A DNA stretch of 64,000 nt from Microbacterium lushaniae (lineage in GTDB: Bacteria > Actinomycetota > Actinomycetes > Actinomycetales > Microbacteriaceae). The DNA lies in the NCBI RefSeq assembly GCF_008727775.1, contig NZ_CP044232.1, positions 2,728,001 to 2,792,000 of the forward strand, read 5' to 3'. This document shows, piece after piece, positions 25,847 through 34,603 of this stretch (within the stretch, counting starts at the first letter, position 1; every line of letters begins with the position of its first letter). Both the position numbers and the translations under genes were made by a program. The notes below the pieces were generated by a model. It had not been told where the DNA came from, ran no database searches, and saw only the letters and a list, made by a program, of their open reading frames with translations.

Positions 25847-25921
25847 GGCGTGGAGTTCAACCTGTGCGTGGCCGAATCGTTCGCCAAGTACGTCGTACCT
25901 TCGCCGGGGTTGGAAGCCGAA
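25847..25921 (+). pseudogene. Relic of the 3' end of an LLM oxidoreductase gene
   Basis: Seventy-five bases just after the MDR reductase stop resemble the end of the LLM gene at 23005-23079: the translation GVEFNLCVAESFAKYVVP matches GVEFNLRVVESFAKHVAP. There is no start and no remaining upstream coding, so this is a detached gene tail. Identity is high but not perfect, so it is a diverged paralogue fragment and not a fresh duplication. Confidence 0.7.
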
Positions 25922-25949
25922 TGTCGGAGGTACGTTCTAACCTCTTCCC

Positions 25950-27233
25950 ATGAGCACAGATGCCACCCACTCGGCGGACGACGCCGACGAGGGGCTCGAG
26001 GCGCTCTGGGAGGACAACCCCGAGCCGGCCGGCGTGCTGGATCCGCTGGACCTCGTGACCGAGGTGTCGACGATGATGGCGGTGTTCGCGGCGCAGCGGT
26101 TCGAACGGGTCGAGGCGATGCATCGAGCAGCGCTCACCGAGGTGACCACTTTCCGCGGCGCCGGCCCGGAGATCATCGAGCGTTCGCTGCGCCTGGAGCT
26201 TGCGGCGGCGCTTCAGATGACCGAGCATGCCGCAGACCGGCTCCTGATCACCGCCGAGGGGCTCGTCGCCCGCTACCCCTCGATGCTTGCCTCGCTGCAC
26301 GGGGCGCGAACGACCGAGCGTCACGCAGAGGTGTTCGTCGAACTCGTCGACACCGTCGAGCCGGCGCTCCGCGAGCAGGTGATTCCTCTCGCGGTCGAGC
26401 TGGCCGAGGCGCACCCGCTCGGCGCCTTTCGCCGCCTGCTGCGCAAGCTGGTGGAGATGGTCCGGGCGGCGACGCTCGAGGAACGCCACCGCGACGCGAT
26501 CGCGCAGCGCCGAGTCGTCATCGAGCCGGCCGCCGACGGCATGGCGTGGCTCCTCGTTCACCTGCCGGCTGTGGAAGCCCACGCCGTCCACGACCGTGTC
26601 ACCGCCATCGCCAAGGTGCTGGCGGCAGAAGAGGGTGAAACGCGCACTCTCGACCAGCTCCGCGCCGATGCCGTAGCCGATCTGCTCGTCGATGGGGTCG
26701 TCCGGGAGTACCCCACCGCCGCCCGTGGGATCCGCGCGACAGTCGCCGTCACCGTCCCGGCGATGGCGCTCCTCAATGACGAACTGGCCGGACAGAGCGA
26801 GCCGGCCGTCGTGGAGGGGGTCGGTCCGATCCCGATCGAGCGGGCACGGGAGCTGTGCGGCACGGCCGACAGCTGGATGCGGATCCTCACCCACCCCGAG
26901 ACCGGGACGGTCCTCTCGGTGGGTCGCAGGAAGTACCGCCCGCCCGCCCCGCTTCGGCGCCTGGTCCGCTGGCGAGCCGATCGATGTATGGGCCCGGGGT
27001 GCGCGATGCCTGCCGCCCGATGTCAGATCGACCATCAGGTCGCGTGGGAAGACGGCGGACGAACAGAGCTTTCCAACCTCGCCCCGCTGTGCCAGGGCCA
27101 TCACACCATCAAGCATCACGGCGGGTGGGTGGTGCGACAGCTCGCCGGCGGCGCGATCGAGTGGATCTCGCCCCTCGGCCGACGCTACGTCGAACAGCCC
27201 GAGCGACGGGTCCCGGTCTTCCGCGCCGCGTGA
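25950..27233 (+). CDS. DUF222 domain HNH endonuclease-like protein
   Basis: A 427-residue protein of the 13E12-repeat type common in actinobacteria. The N-terminal DUF222 region is alpha-helical (TEHAADRLLITAEGL, RLLRKLVEMVRAATLEERH) and the C-terminal HNH fold has RCMGPGCAMPAARCQIDH with paired cysteines, WEDGGRTELSNLAPLCQGHH and the final HH. Such genes occur in many copies per genome and their role is unknown. The ATG follows an A/T-containing stretch and CTCTTCCC, so the ribosome site is weak. Confidence 0.92.
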   Translation: MSTDATHSADDADEGLEALWEDNPEPAGVLDPLDLVTEVSTMMAVFAAQRFERVEAMHRAALTEVTTFRGAGPEIIERSLRLELAAALQMTEHAADRLLITAEGLVARYPSMLASLHGARTTERHAEVFVELVDTVEPALREQVIPLAVELAEAHPLGAFRRLLRKLVEMVRAATLEERHRDAIAQRRVVIEPAADGMAWLLVHLPAVEAHAVHDRVTAIAKVLAAEEGETRTLDQLRADAVADLLVDGVVREYPTAARGIRATVAVTVPAMALLNDELAGQSEPAVVEGVGPIPIERARELCGTADSWMRILTHPETGTVLSVGRRKYRPPAPLRRLVRWRADRCMGPGCAMPAARCQIDHQVAWEDGGRTELSNLAPLCQGHHTIKHHGGWVVRQLAGGAIEWISPLGRRYVEQPERRVPVFRAA

Positions 27234-27290
27234 GACCTACCCCGTTCCAGCGCGACCGCCGGAGCCCGGGACGGTATGGGCTGCCCGCTC

Positions 27291-27313
27291 GGACATCAAT
27301 AGCGTCGATGTCC
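27291..27313. promoter_or_regulatory. Inverted repeat upstream of the liv-type operon
   Basis: GGACATC-n9-GATGTCC is a perfect 7-bp inverted repeat about 90 bp upstream of livG, followed at once by the palindrome CGTATACG. The 170-bp gap between the HNH gene and livG is relatively A/T-rich here, so this is a plausible operator for the transporter operon. No regulator gene is adjacent. Confidence 0.45.
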
Positions 27314-27405
27314 CGTATACGCAAATCACTCTGACCCATATCGCAGGGCCGCTCATACGATGGCGACGAGGCACCCCCTCACCCCGCCCGACGACATCAA
27401 GGATG

Positions 27406-28235
<830 letters not shown>

Positions 28236-28239
<4 letters not shown>

Positions 28240-29000
28240 CCATGCTCATCGCCGAAGACCTGTGCGCCCGTTATGGCGGCGTGCAGGTGCTCCACGGCGT
28301 CGACCTGGCGATCGCGGAAGGCGAGATCGTGGCGCTTCTGGGCGCGAACGGCGCGGGCAAGACGACGCTGCTGCGGGCCCTGTCGCGTCAGGTCGCATCC
28401 TCCGGCGCGATCACGCTCGCGGGAACCCGCATCGACGGGCTGTCCACCGCACGGGTCGCGCGCCTGGGCCTCGGCCATGTCCCCGAGGGCCGCGGCACGT
28501 TCACCGAACTCACCGTCGAGGAGAACCTGCGCCTGGGCGCTCTCGCCCGCCCGCGGAACCTGCGCGCGCGCACGACCTCCGACCTGGAGCTGATCGCCGA
28601 GACGTTCCCCGTCCTGCACGAGATGCGGGCCCGCCAGGCCGGCGCGCTCTCGGGCGGCCAGGCGCAGATGCTCGCCGTCGCACGGGCCCTTCTCGCACGC
28701 CCTCGGCTGCTCCTGGTGGACGAACCGTCGCTGGGTCTTGCACCGCTGACGACGCTGGAGCTGTTCAACCGCTTCCAGTCGCTGCGCGACGCATGGTCGC
28801 TGACCATCCTGCTCGCCGAGCAGAACGCCCGCCTGTCCCTCCGGATCGCCGACCGGGCGATCGTCCTCTCCCGCGGCCGCGTCGCGCTGGAAGGACCGGC
28901 CACCGAGCTGCAGGACCACGACGCCCTGCGCGCCGCCTACCTCGGCGACGCGCACTCCCCGGCTGCGACCTCCTCGCCCGAAGGGGCACTCGATGACTGA
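28236..29000 (+). CDS. livF: Branched-chain amino acid-type ABC transporter ATPase LivF
   Basis: A 254-residue ABC ATPase with Walker A GANGAGKTT, the LivF-type GLGHVPEGRGTFTELTVEENL, signature LSGGQAQMLAVARALL and Walker B LLLVDEPSLGLAP. It pairs with LivG as the second nucleotide-binding subunit. Start by ATGA overlap with livG; the stop overlaps livH by eight bases. Confidence 0.94.
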
Positions 29001-29874
29001 GTTCTTCCAGATCCTGCTCGACGGCCTCACGACCGGAACGGTGTACGCGGCGCTCGCACTCGCCTTGAGCGTGGTGTTCCAGGGCACCGGGATGCTGAAT
29101 TTCGCCCAGGGCGAGCTGGCCGTCGTCGCCGCCTTCATCGCGTACACGGTGCTGCTGGGCGGGATCCCGCCGTGGCTGGCGATCCTCATCGCCGTCGCCG
29201 CATCCGCGGTGATCGGGGCGCTCCTGCACGTCGTCGTCGTCCGCTGGGTCGACACCCGCAACGAAGGCGTCCTGATGGCGATGGGCGTCGCACTGCTGCT
29301 GGGCATCAGCGCCTTGGCGAGCATCATCTGGGGCACCGACCCCCGCAGCTTCCCGAGCCCCTTCGGGTCGGGCATCATCCAGTTCGCCGGCCTGCGGCTG
29401 ACGTACCAGCAGGCAGGCGGTGCGCTGCTGGTGATCGTGGCGATGGCCCTGACCGCGCTGCTGTTCCAGAAGACGCCCATCGGACTGCGCCTGCGCGCCG
29501 TCGCGCAGAACGCACCGTCTGCGGCACTGCTCGGGCTCTCCGCACCGGTGTGGCTGGCCCTGGGCTGGGCGGTCGCCGGTGCCGTCGGGGCCGTGGCCGG
29601 AGTGGTGGCCGCACCGACGCTGGGGCTGTCGCCCCAGATGATGAACTTCCCCCTGCTCATGGCGCTGTCCGCCGCGACCCTCGGCGGCCTCACCAGCCGC
29701 GTCGGGGCAGTCGTGGGGGGCCTGCTGATCGGAGTGGTCACCGCGTTCGCGGGCCGCTACATCCCGTTCCTGGGCGGCGACCTCAACATCGTCGTCGCCT
29801 TCGTCCTGATCGTGATCGTCCTTCTGATCAAACCCGGCGGGCTCTTCGGAAGAGAACGGATGGTGCGCGCGTGA
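28993..29874 (+). CDS. livH: Branched-chain amino acid-type ABC transporter permease LivH
   Basis: A 293-residue integral membrane subunit. Family features are LLDGLTTGTVYAALALALSV at the N-terminus, GMLNFAQGELAVVAAF, and the coupling region IGLRLRAVAQNAPSAALLGL. It forms the pore with LivM. The start overlaps the end of livF by eight bases; the stop overlaps the GTG of livM (GTGA). Confidence 0.94.
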   Translation: MTEFFQILLDGLTTGTVYAALALALSVVFQGTGMLNFAQGELAVVAAFIAYTVLLGGIPPWLAILIAVAASAVIGALLHVVVVRWVDTRNEGVLMAMGVALLLGISALASIIWGTDPRSFPSPFGSGIIQFAGLRLTYQQAGGALLVIVAMALTALLFQKTPIGLRLRAVAQNAPSAALLGLSAPVWLALGWAVAGAVGAVAGVVAAPTLGLSPQMMNFPLLMALSAATLGGLTSRVGAVVGGLLIGVVTAFAGRYIPFLGGDLNIVVAFVLIVIVLLIKPGGLFGRERMVRA

Positions 29875-30974
29875 CCCCTCCCGTCCCCTACCCGCTCGAG
29901 CGGCCGTGGTTCCGCACGCCGCGCGGGCTGGGCACCCTCGCCCTCCTGCTCATCGGCGTGTGCGTCCCGTTCCTGGTGAGCGACTACGACCTCTTCAACG
30001 CCACGCGCGTACTCGCGATCGCCCTCGGCGTAGCCGGACTGAACCTCCTCGTGGGCTTCTCCGGACAGATCAGCGTGGGGCACGGCGCGATCCTCGGCAT
30101 CGGCGGCTACACGACGATGCTCATGATGCTGAACCTCGATGCACCGTGGCCCGTCGCTCTCGCCGGCAGCGTCGCCGTGGGACTGCTCGTCGGAGTCGTC
30201 ATCGGGATCCCCGCGCTCAAGCTCGGCGGCCTCAACCTCGGCCTGTTCACGATCGCGATCGCCGCCGTCTTCCCGCTGCTGATGAACAGATTCAGCGATT
30301 TCACCGGCGGAACCGTCGGGCTGGCGCTGCCCACCTCCCCTTTCACCGCGCAGGCCGGCCTGACGTCCGCTCAGCTGGGCTATCTCTTCGCGCTGGCCTC
30401 GCTCGCCGGCACGCTGGGACTGCTGCGCAACATCACGACCGGGCGCTTCGGCCGCGCCTACGCCGCGGTGCGCACGAATCGCATCCTCGCGATGGCCAAC
30501 GGGGTGCGCGTCCCACAGCTCAAGCTCATCGCGTTCGTGGTCAGCGCCGCCGTGGCCAGTCTGGCCGGCGGCATCCTGGTCCTCGTCCTCACGGTGGCAA
30601 CCCCCGACAGCTACCTCCTGACGTTCTCGCTGATCCTGCTCATGGCCACCACCGTGGGGGGTAACCGGTCATGGATCGGCGCCATCGTCGGGGCCGCGAT
30701 CGTGGTGTATCTCCCCGATTTCGCCAGCGACGTCCTGCCCGGCCAAGCTTCCGGCCAGTTCGCTCAGCTCATCTTCGCGGTGCTGCTGGGTGTGTGCCTG
30801 ATCTTCGCGCCGGGGGGTCTGGCCGGCTGGAGCTCAACGCTCGCGCGGCGGATCGGTGGCCTCACCGTCCGCCGCGCACCCGCCACCGCCGGCGGCGCCC
30901 GCTCCGCCCCCGTGCGCACCGAACCGAGACCCGAATCACCACCCGCACTCACACGAAAGGAAGCGAATCGCTGA
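29871..30974 (+). CDS. livM: Branched-chain amino acid-type ABC transporter permease LivM
   Basis: A 367-residue membrane subunit with NLLVGFSGQISVGHGAILGI, the coupling stretch GRFGRAYAAVRTNRILAMANG and a last hydrophobic region before FAPGGLAGW. The C-terminal ~45 residues are a Pro/Ala/Arg-rich tail. GTG start in overlap with livH; its stop shares a base with the binding-protein ATG. Confidence 0.93.
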   Translation: MTPPVPYPLERPWFRTPRGLGTLALLLIGVCVPFLVSDYDLFNATRVLAIALGVAGLNLLVGFSGQISVGHGAILGIGGYTTMLMMLNLDAPWPVALAGSVAVGLLVGVVIGIPALKLGGLNLGLFTIAIAAVFPLLMNRFSDFTGGTVGLALPTSPFTAQAGLTSAQLGYLFALASLAGTLGLLRNITTGRFGRAYAAVRTNRILAMANGVRVPQLKLIAFVVSAAVASLAGGILVLVLTVATPDSYLLTFSLILLMATTVGGNRSWIGAIVGAAIVVYLPDFASDVLPGQASGQFAQLIFAVLLGVCLIFAPGGLAGWSSTLARRIGGLTVRRAPATAGGARSAPVRTEPRPESPPALTRKEANR

Positions 30975-32200
30975 TGAAGATGTCACGACGAACTCGCCCC
31001 ACCCTCATCGCCGTCACCGCGGCGACCGCCGTCGCGCTGCTGCTCGGGGGGTGCACCGGCCGGCAGGCCGCGACCGAGCCCGACGAGGGAGCAGCCGACG
31101 ACAGCCCGATCGTCATCGGCGCCAGCTGGCCGCAGAGCGGACCGCTGGCTGCAGCGGCCGCGGGCCTGCACGGCTTCCAGGCGTACATCGAGGCGACGAA
31201 CGCCGAGGGCGGCATCGACGGCCGGCAGATCGAGCTCGTCACCGCCGACGACGGATACGACCCCGCCCGCCTCGCCGACAACCAGCGCAGCTTCGTCGAG
31301 AAGGACGGCGCGATCGCGGTGGTCAACTTCGGCGGCATCGCCGTCCCCGGCCGCCCCTACCTCAACGACAAGAAGGTCGCGCAGATCGCCCTTGCCGGCC
31401 AGACCCCCCTCAGCGACGTCGAGAACTTCCCGTACACGCGCGCCTTCTGGCCCGATGTCGCATGGGAGGGCGAGCTCCACGCGCAATGGCTGAAGGAGAA
31501 CGCCCCCGACGCGGTCGTCGGGTTCATCGGCTTCAACAACGACCTGAGCGAGAGCCACATCGCCGGCCTGGAAGCCGGCGGCGTCACTCCGGCACAGGTG
31601 GCGACGGTCCCGCCCGGCACGGCCGACCTCAGCGCGCAGGTCAGCCAGTTCCAGGCGGCGGGGGTGAACACGGTCATCATCAACATCGGCGCTCCGACGA
31701 TCGGTGCGGTCACGGCGTACATGGACGAGATCGGCTACGAGCCGACGCTCCTGCTCGCCGGCAACATGGCCGACTTCGTCACCGTCGTCGACCCGGCCGG
31801 CGCGGAAGCCGTCCGCGACGCGTACGCGTTCCACTGGGGCAAGGATCCGGCCGACCCGAAGAACGAGGAGGACGAGGCCACACAGGCCTTCGTCGCCGCG
31901 ATGACCGAGCACGGCTATGAGAAGGACATCCGTCAGGCGCTGGCGTTCAACGGGTACGGTCTGGGCGCGGCGCTGGTCGAAGCACTGAAAGCGGCGCCCG
32001 AGCTCACAGCCGACGGACTCCTGGAGGCGTGGGACTCGATGGAGGACACCGCCAACCCGTACCTGCAGGACGGCATGACCCTCGACGCCGGCTTCGGCGG
32101 GCGCCTGATCTTCCAGGTGCAGCTGACCCAGTTCGACGGCACGAGCTGGCAGCCGCAGGGCGAGCTGATCGACCTGCGGGAACTGGGCATCGTCGAGTAG
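30974..32200 (+). CDS. ABC transporter substrate-binding lipoprotein, LivK-like
   Basis: A 408-residue type I periplasmic-binding protein. The N-terminus is a lipoprotein signal (basic start, hydrophobic VTAATAVALLLGG, then Cys), followed by IVIGASWPQSGPLAA, typical of branched-chain amino acid receptors, and IELVTADDGYDPARLADNQRS. It captures substrate outside the membrane for LivHMGF. GAAAGGAAG precedes the ATG by about ten bases. The substrate may be an amino acid, an amide, urea or an aromatic acid; the sequence alone does not decide it. Confidence 0.92.
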   Translation: MKMSRRTRPTLIAVTAATAVALLLGGCTGRQAATEPDEGAADDSPIVIGASWPQSGPLAAAAAGLHGFQAYIEATNAEGGIDGRQIELVTADDGYDPARLADNQRSFVEKDGAIAVVNFGGIAVPGRPYLNDKKVAQIALAGQTPLSDVENFPYTRAFWPDVAWEGELHAQWLKENAPDAVVGFIGFNNDLSESHIAGLEAGGVTPAQVATVPPGTADLSAQVSQFQAAGVNTVIINIGAPTIGAVTAYMDEIGYEPTLLLAGNMADFVTVVDPAGAEAVRDAYAFHWGKDPADPKNEEDEATQAFVAAMTEHGYEKDIRQALAFNGYGLGAALVEALKAAPELTADGLLEAWDSMEDTANPYLQDGMTLDAGFGGRLIFQVQLTQFDGTSWQPQGELIDLRELGIVE

Positions 32201-32210
32201 GCCGCGACGT

Positions 32211-32714
32211 TCACGCCTTGAAGTCGTCGGGGTCGACCTCGTCGAGGAAGCGACGGAGTTCGTCCACCTCCTCCTCCTCGTCCACCTGGTCGGGAAGGTC
32301 GGTCACCGCCTCGGGGACGCCCGCCTCAGCGAACACCGGGTCGGCGACCCAGATCGGTGCGTCCGTCCGCGAGGCGAGGGCGATGGCGTCGGAGGGGCGC
32401 GCGTCGATCACGCGCAGCCCGTGCGGGGTGACGAGGGAGACCTCCGCGTAGAAGGTGCCGCCGTCCACGCGGGTCACGTCGACCCGTTCGACGGAGCCCT
32501 CGAGCGCGTCGACCAGTCTCACCATGAGGTCGTGAGCGAGCGGGCGGGGCGGCACCACCCCTTCCACGGCGACGAGGATCGCCGTCGCCTCCTGGGCTCC
32601 GATCCACACCGGGAGCACCGTGCCGGCGAGGGCGGACGGACCCACCGGCTTGAGCAGGATGACGTGCTGCTGCGCGGAGTCCAGTGCGACCCCTGCCACG
32701 CGTACGCGGACCAT
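32211..32714 (-). CDS. Bifunctional nuclease-domain protein (DUF151)
   Basis: A 167-residue BFN-domain protein. VALDSAQQHVILLKPVG, LPVWIGAQEATAI and DARPSDAIALASRTDAPI are the conserved blocks, followed by a strongly acidic tail with a run of glutamates and RRFLDEVDPDDF. The plant founder degrades RNA and DNA, while the role in actinobacteria is not established. It is convergent with the binding-protein gene (10-bp gap). Confidence 0.92.
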   Translation of the reverse strand: MVRVRVAGVALDSAQQHVILLKPVGPSALAGTVLPVWIGAQEATAILVAVEGVVPPRPLAHDLMVRLVDALEGSVERVDVTRVDGGTFYAEVSLVTPHGLRVIDARPSDAIALASRTDAPIWVADPVFAEAGVPEAVTDLPDQVDEEEEVDELRRFLDEVDPDDFKA

Positions 32715-32793
32715 GCCGCCCTCCCCTGCCGTCGGTGGGATGCCCCTCAGCCTACGGCGGGCCGCCGCATCCGTCACCGGGACCCGGCGGTGG

Positions 32794-33855
32794 TCAGGAC
32801 CCGCCGCTGTCGGCCTTCGCCCCGCCCGCCTCGAGCACGTCGCCGGCGGGCAGCTCCTGGTGGCCGCCGAACTGCATCCGCATGGCCGAGAGCACCTGGT
32901 TGGCGAAGTGGTCCTCGCCCCGCGAGGCGAACCTCCCGAACAGCGACGCCGCCAGCACGGGAGCCGGCACACCCACATCCACCGCGGCCTTGACCGTCCA
33001 GCGCCCCTCGCCCGAGTCCGAGACCCGGCCGGCGAGGCCCTCGAGCGTCGGATTGGCCTGGAGGGCGGCCGCGGCCAGATCCAGCAGCCAGGAGGAGATG
33101 ACCGATCCGCGCCGCCACAGCTCGGTGACCTTCGGGGTGTCGATGTCGAACTGGTAGAACTCCGGCTCCTCCAGCGGCGCGACCTCGGCGGAGTGCGTCG
33201 TCTCGCGCAGGCCGGCATCGGCGTTGTCGAGGATGTTGAGACCCTCTGCGATGGCGGCCATGACGCCGTACTCGATGCCGTTGTGCACCATCTTCACGAA
33301 GTGACCGGCGCCCGACGGGCCGCAGTGCAGGTAGCCCTGTTCCTCCGGGGCGACCTCCCCGCTGCGTCCGTGCGTGCGCGGGATGTCACCGGTGCCGGGC
33401 GAGATCGTCTGCAGGACCGGCTCGATGTGGGCGAAGGCCTCGTCCGGGCCGCCGACCATGAGGCAGAAGCCGCGCTCGAGACCGAACACCCCGCCGCTGG
33501 TGCCGACGTCGACGTAGTGGATGCCGCGTTCCTTGAGTGCGGCGGCGCGGCGGACGTCGTCGCGATAGTTGGAGTTGCCGCCGTCGATGATGATGTCGCC
33601 CGGCTCCAGGACCGCGGCGACTTCTTCCACCACCCGACCGGTGAGCCCTGCCGGGATCATGAGCCAGACCGTGCGCGGCGCGGTCATCTTCGCGGCGAGG
33701 TCGGCGAAGTCCCCCGCGCCCACGGCTCCCTCCCCCTCCAGGGTCGCCACCGCATCCGGGTTGACGTCGTACACGATGCACTCGTGCCCGTCGCGCATCA
33801 GGCGGCGCACGATGTTCGCGCCCATCCGTCCCAGTCCCACCATGGCCAGCTGCAT
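32794..33855 (-). CDS. gnd: 6-phosphogluconate dehydrogenase, decarboxylating (short NAD-type)
   Basis: A 353-residue enzyme of the pentose-phosphate pathway, converting 6-phosphogluconate to ribulose 5-phosphate and CO2. The cofactor motif GLGRMGANIVRRL, the substrate motif DGGNSNYRDDVRRAA and the catalytic GPSGAGHFVKMVHNGIEY (Lys and His) are intact. At ~350 residues it is the short YqeC/GndA type, most members of which prefer NAD. A GGAGGAG precedes the ATG at 33855. Solitary gene. Confidence 0.93.
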   Translation of the reverse strand: MQLAMVGLGRMGANIVRRLMRDGHECIVYDVNPDAVATLEGEGAVGAGDFADLAAKMTAPRTVWLMIPAGLTGRVVEEVAAVLEPGDIIIDGGNSNYRDDVRRAAALKERGIHYVDVGTSGGVFGLERGFCLMVGGPDEAFAHIEPVLQTISPGTGDIPRTHGRSGEVAPEEQGYLHCGPSGAGHFVKMVHNGIEYGVMAAIAEGLNILDNADAGLRETTHSAEVAPLEEPEFYQFDIDTPKVTELWRRGSVISSWLLDLAAAALQANPTLEGLAGRVSDSGEGRWTVKAAVDVGVPAPVLAASLFGRFASRGEDHFANQVLSAMRMQFGGHQELPAGDVLEAGGAKADSGGS

Positions 33856-34041
33856 ATCGTGCTCCTCCGAGGCTCGCGCGGAGCCTGGCGGCTCCTGCCG
33901 CGAGTCTAGGCACCCCTGAGGCGCCCTGGACCGGCGAGACACCACCACCCCCGTCCCGTGCAGGCCACCGTGTCGGAGGTGGACGTGGATGCCGCGGCGC
34001 GAGCCGGGCACGATGACGGCACACCACCGGAAAGGAGCGTC

Positions 34042-34386
34042 ATGCGATCGTGGTATCCCCCCGCTTCCTCGCCGGGCCTCGCGGTCTACGACGAGCTGCT
34101 GCGCGCACCCACGATGAGCGTCGGCTCCTACGTCATCCCCGCCGGCGGCGTCGATCCGCAGCAGCCCCACACCGAGGACGAGGTCTACATCGTCCTCGCC
34201 GGCAGCGCTCGCCTGACGACGCCGGGCGGAAGCGCCGAGGCGGTGCCCGGAGCCGTGCTGTTCGTCCCGGCCGGGGAGGAGCACCGCTTCGTCGAGGTCA
34301 CGCACGACCTCCATGTGATCGTCGTGTTCAGCCCTGCCGAGCACACCGGCGGGGCGCCGGGGGCGGTCAGTCCACCAGCGCGATGA
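34042..34386 (+). CDS. Cupin-domain protein
   Basis: A 114-residue single-domain cupin. Motif 1 appears as PQQPHTEDEVYIVLAGSARL and motif 2 as PGAVLFVPAGEEHRFVEV, giving three histidines and a glutamate for metal. Function may be sugar binding or isomerase-like and is not identifiable. An AAAGGAG lies before the ATG at 34042. The end overlaps the convergent SCO4848-type gene by 20 bases. Confidence 0.88.
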   Translation: MRSWYPPASSPGLAVYDELLRAPTMSVGSYVIPAGGVDPQQPHTEDEVYIVLAGSARLTTPGGSAEAVPGAVLFVPAGEEHRFVEVTHDLHVIVVFSPAEHTGGAPGAVSPPAR

Positions 34387-34582
34387 CGCCCGCGATCGCC
34401 GAGACCAGCGCCAGGACGAGGGCGAGGGCGATGAGGACGGCGTGCACGATCAGGAAGCGCGTGGGCTTGCCCGCCGCATCCCGCGCGCGCGGGTCCTTGG
34501 CGACGCGCCCGTAGAACCGCGGCCAGACCAGCACGTTGAAGGCGGCGTTGACGAGCAGCAGGATGGCGAGGGCGGTGTCCAC
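34367..34582 (-). CDS. SCO4848-family small membrane protein
   Basis: A 71-residue protein with two hydrophobic helices (LAILLLVNAAFNVLVWPRF and VLIALALVLALVSAIAGVIA) linked by a basic loop with DPRARDAAGKPTRFL. This matches the widespread actinobacterial SCO4848 family, whose function is unknown. Stands alone between cupin and helicase genes. Confidence 0.82.
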   Translation of the reverse strand: MDTALAILLLVNAAFNVLVWPRFYGRVAKDPRARDAAGKPTRFLIVHAVLIALALVLALVSAIAGVIALVD

Positions 34583-34603
34583 CCTCCGAGCCTAAGCGCC
34601 GCC

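Noticed and set aside
25769..26638. Open frame joining the LLM-like GVEFNL segment to downstream residues
   Set aside because: Only the first part (25847-25921) resembles LLM; the rest is a shadow of the DUF222-HNH gene. Reported as a relic instead.
25950..27233. HNH gene as evidence for an intron, intein or phage
   Set aside because: DUF222-HNH genes are stable, multi-copy chromosomal genes in actinobacteria; no intron, integrase or phage gene is near.
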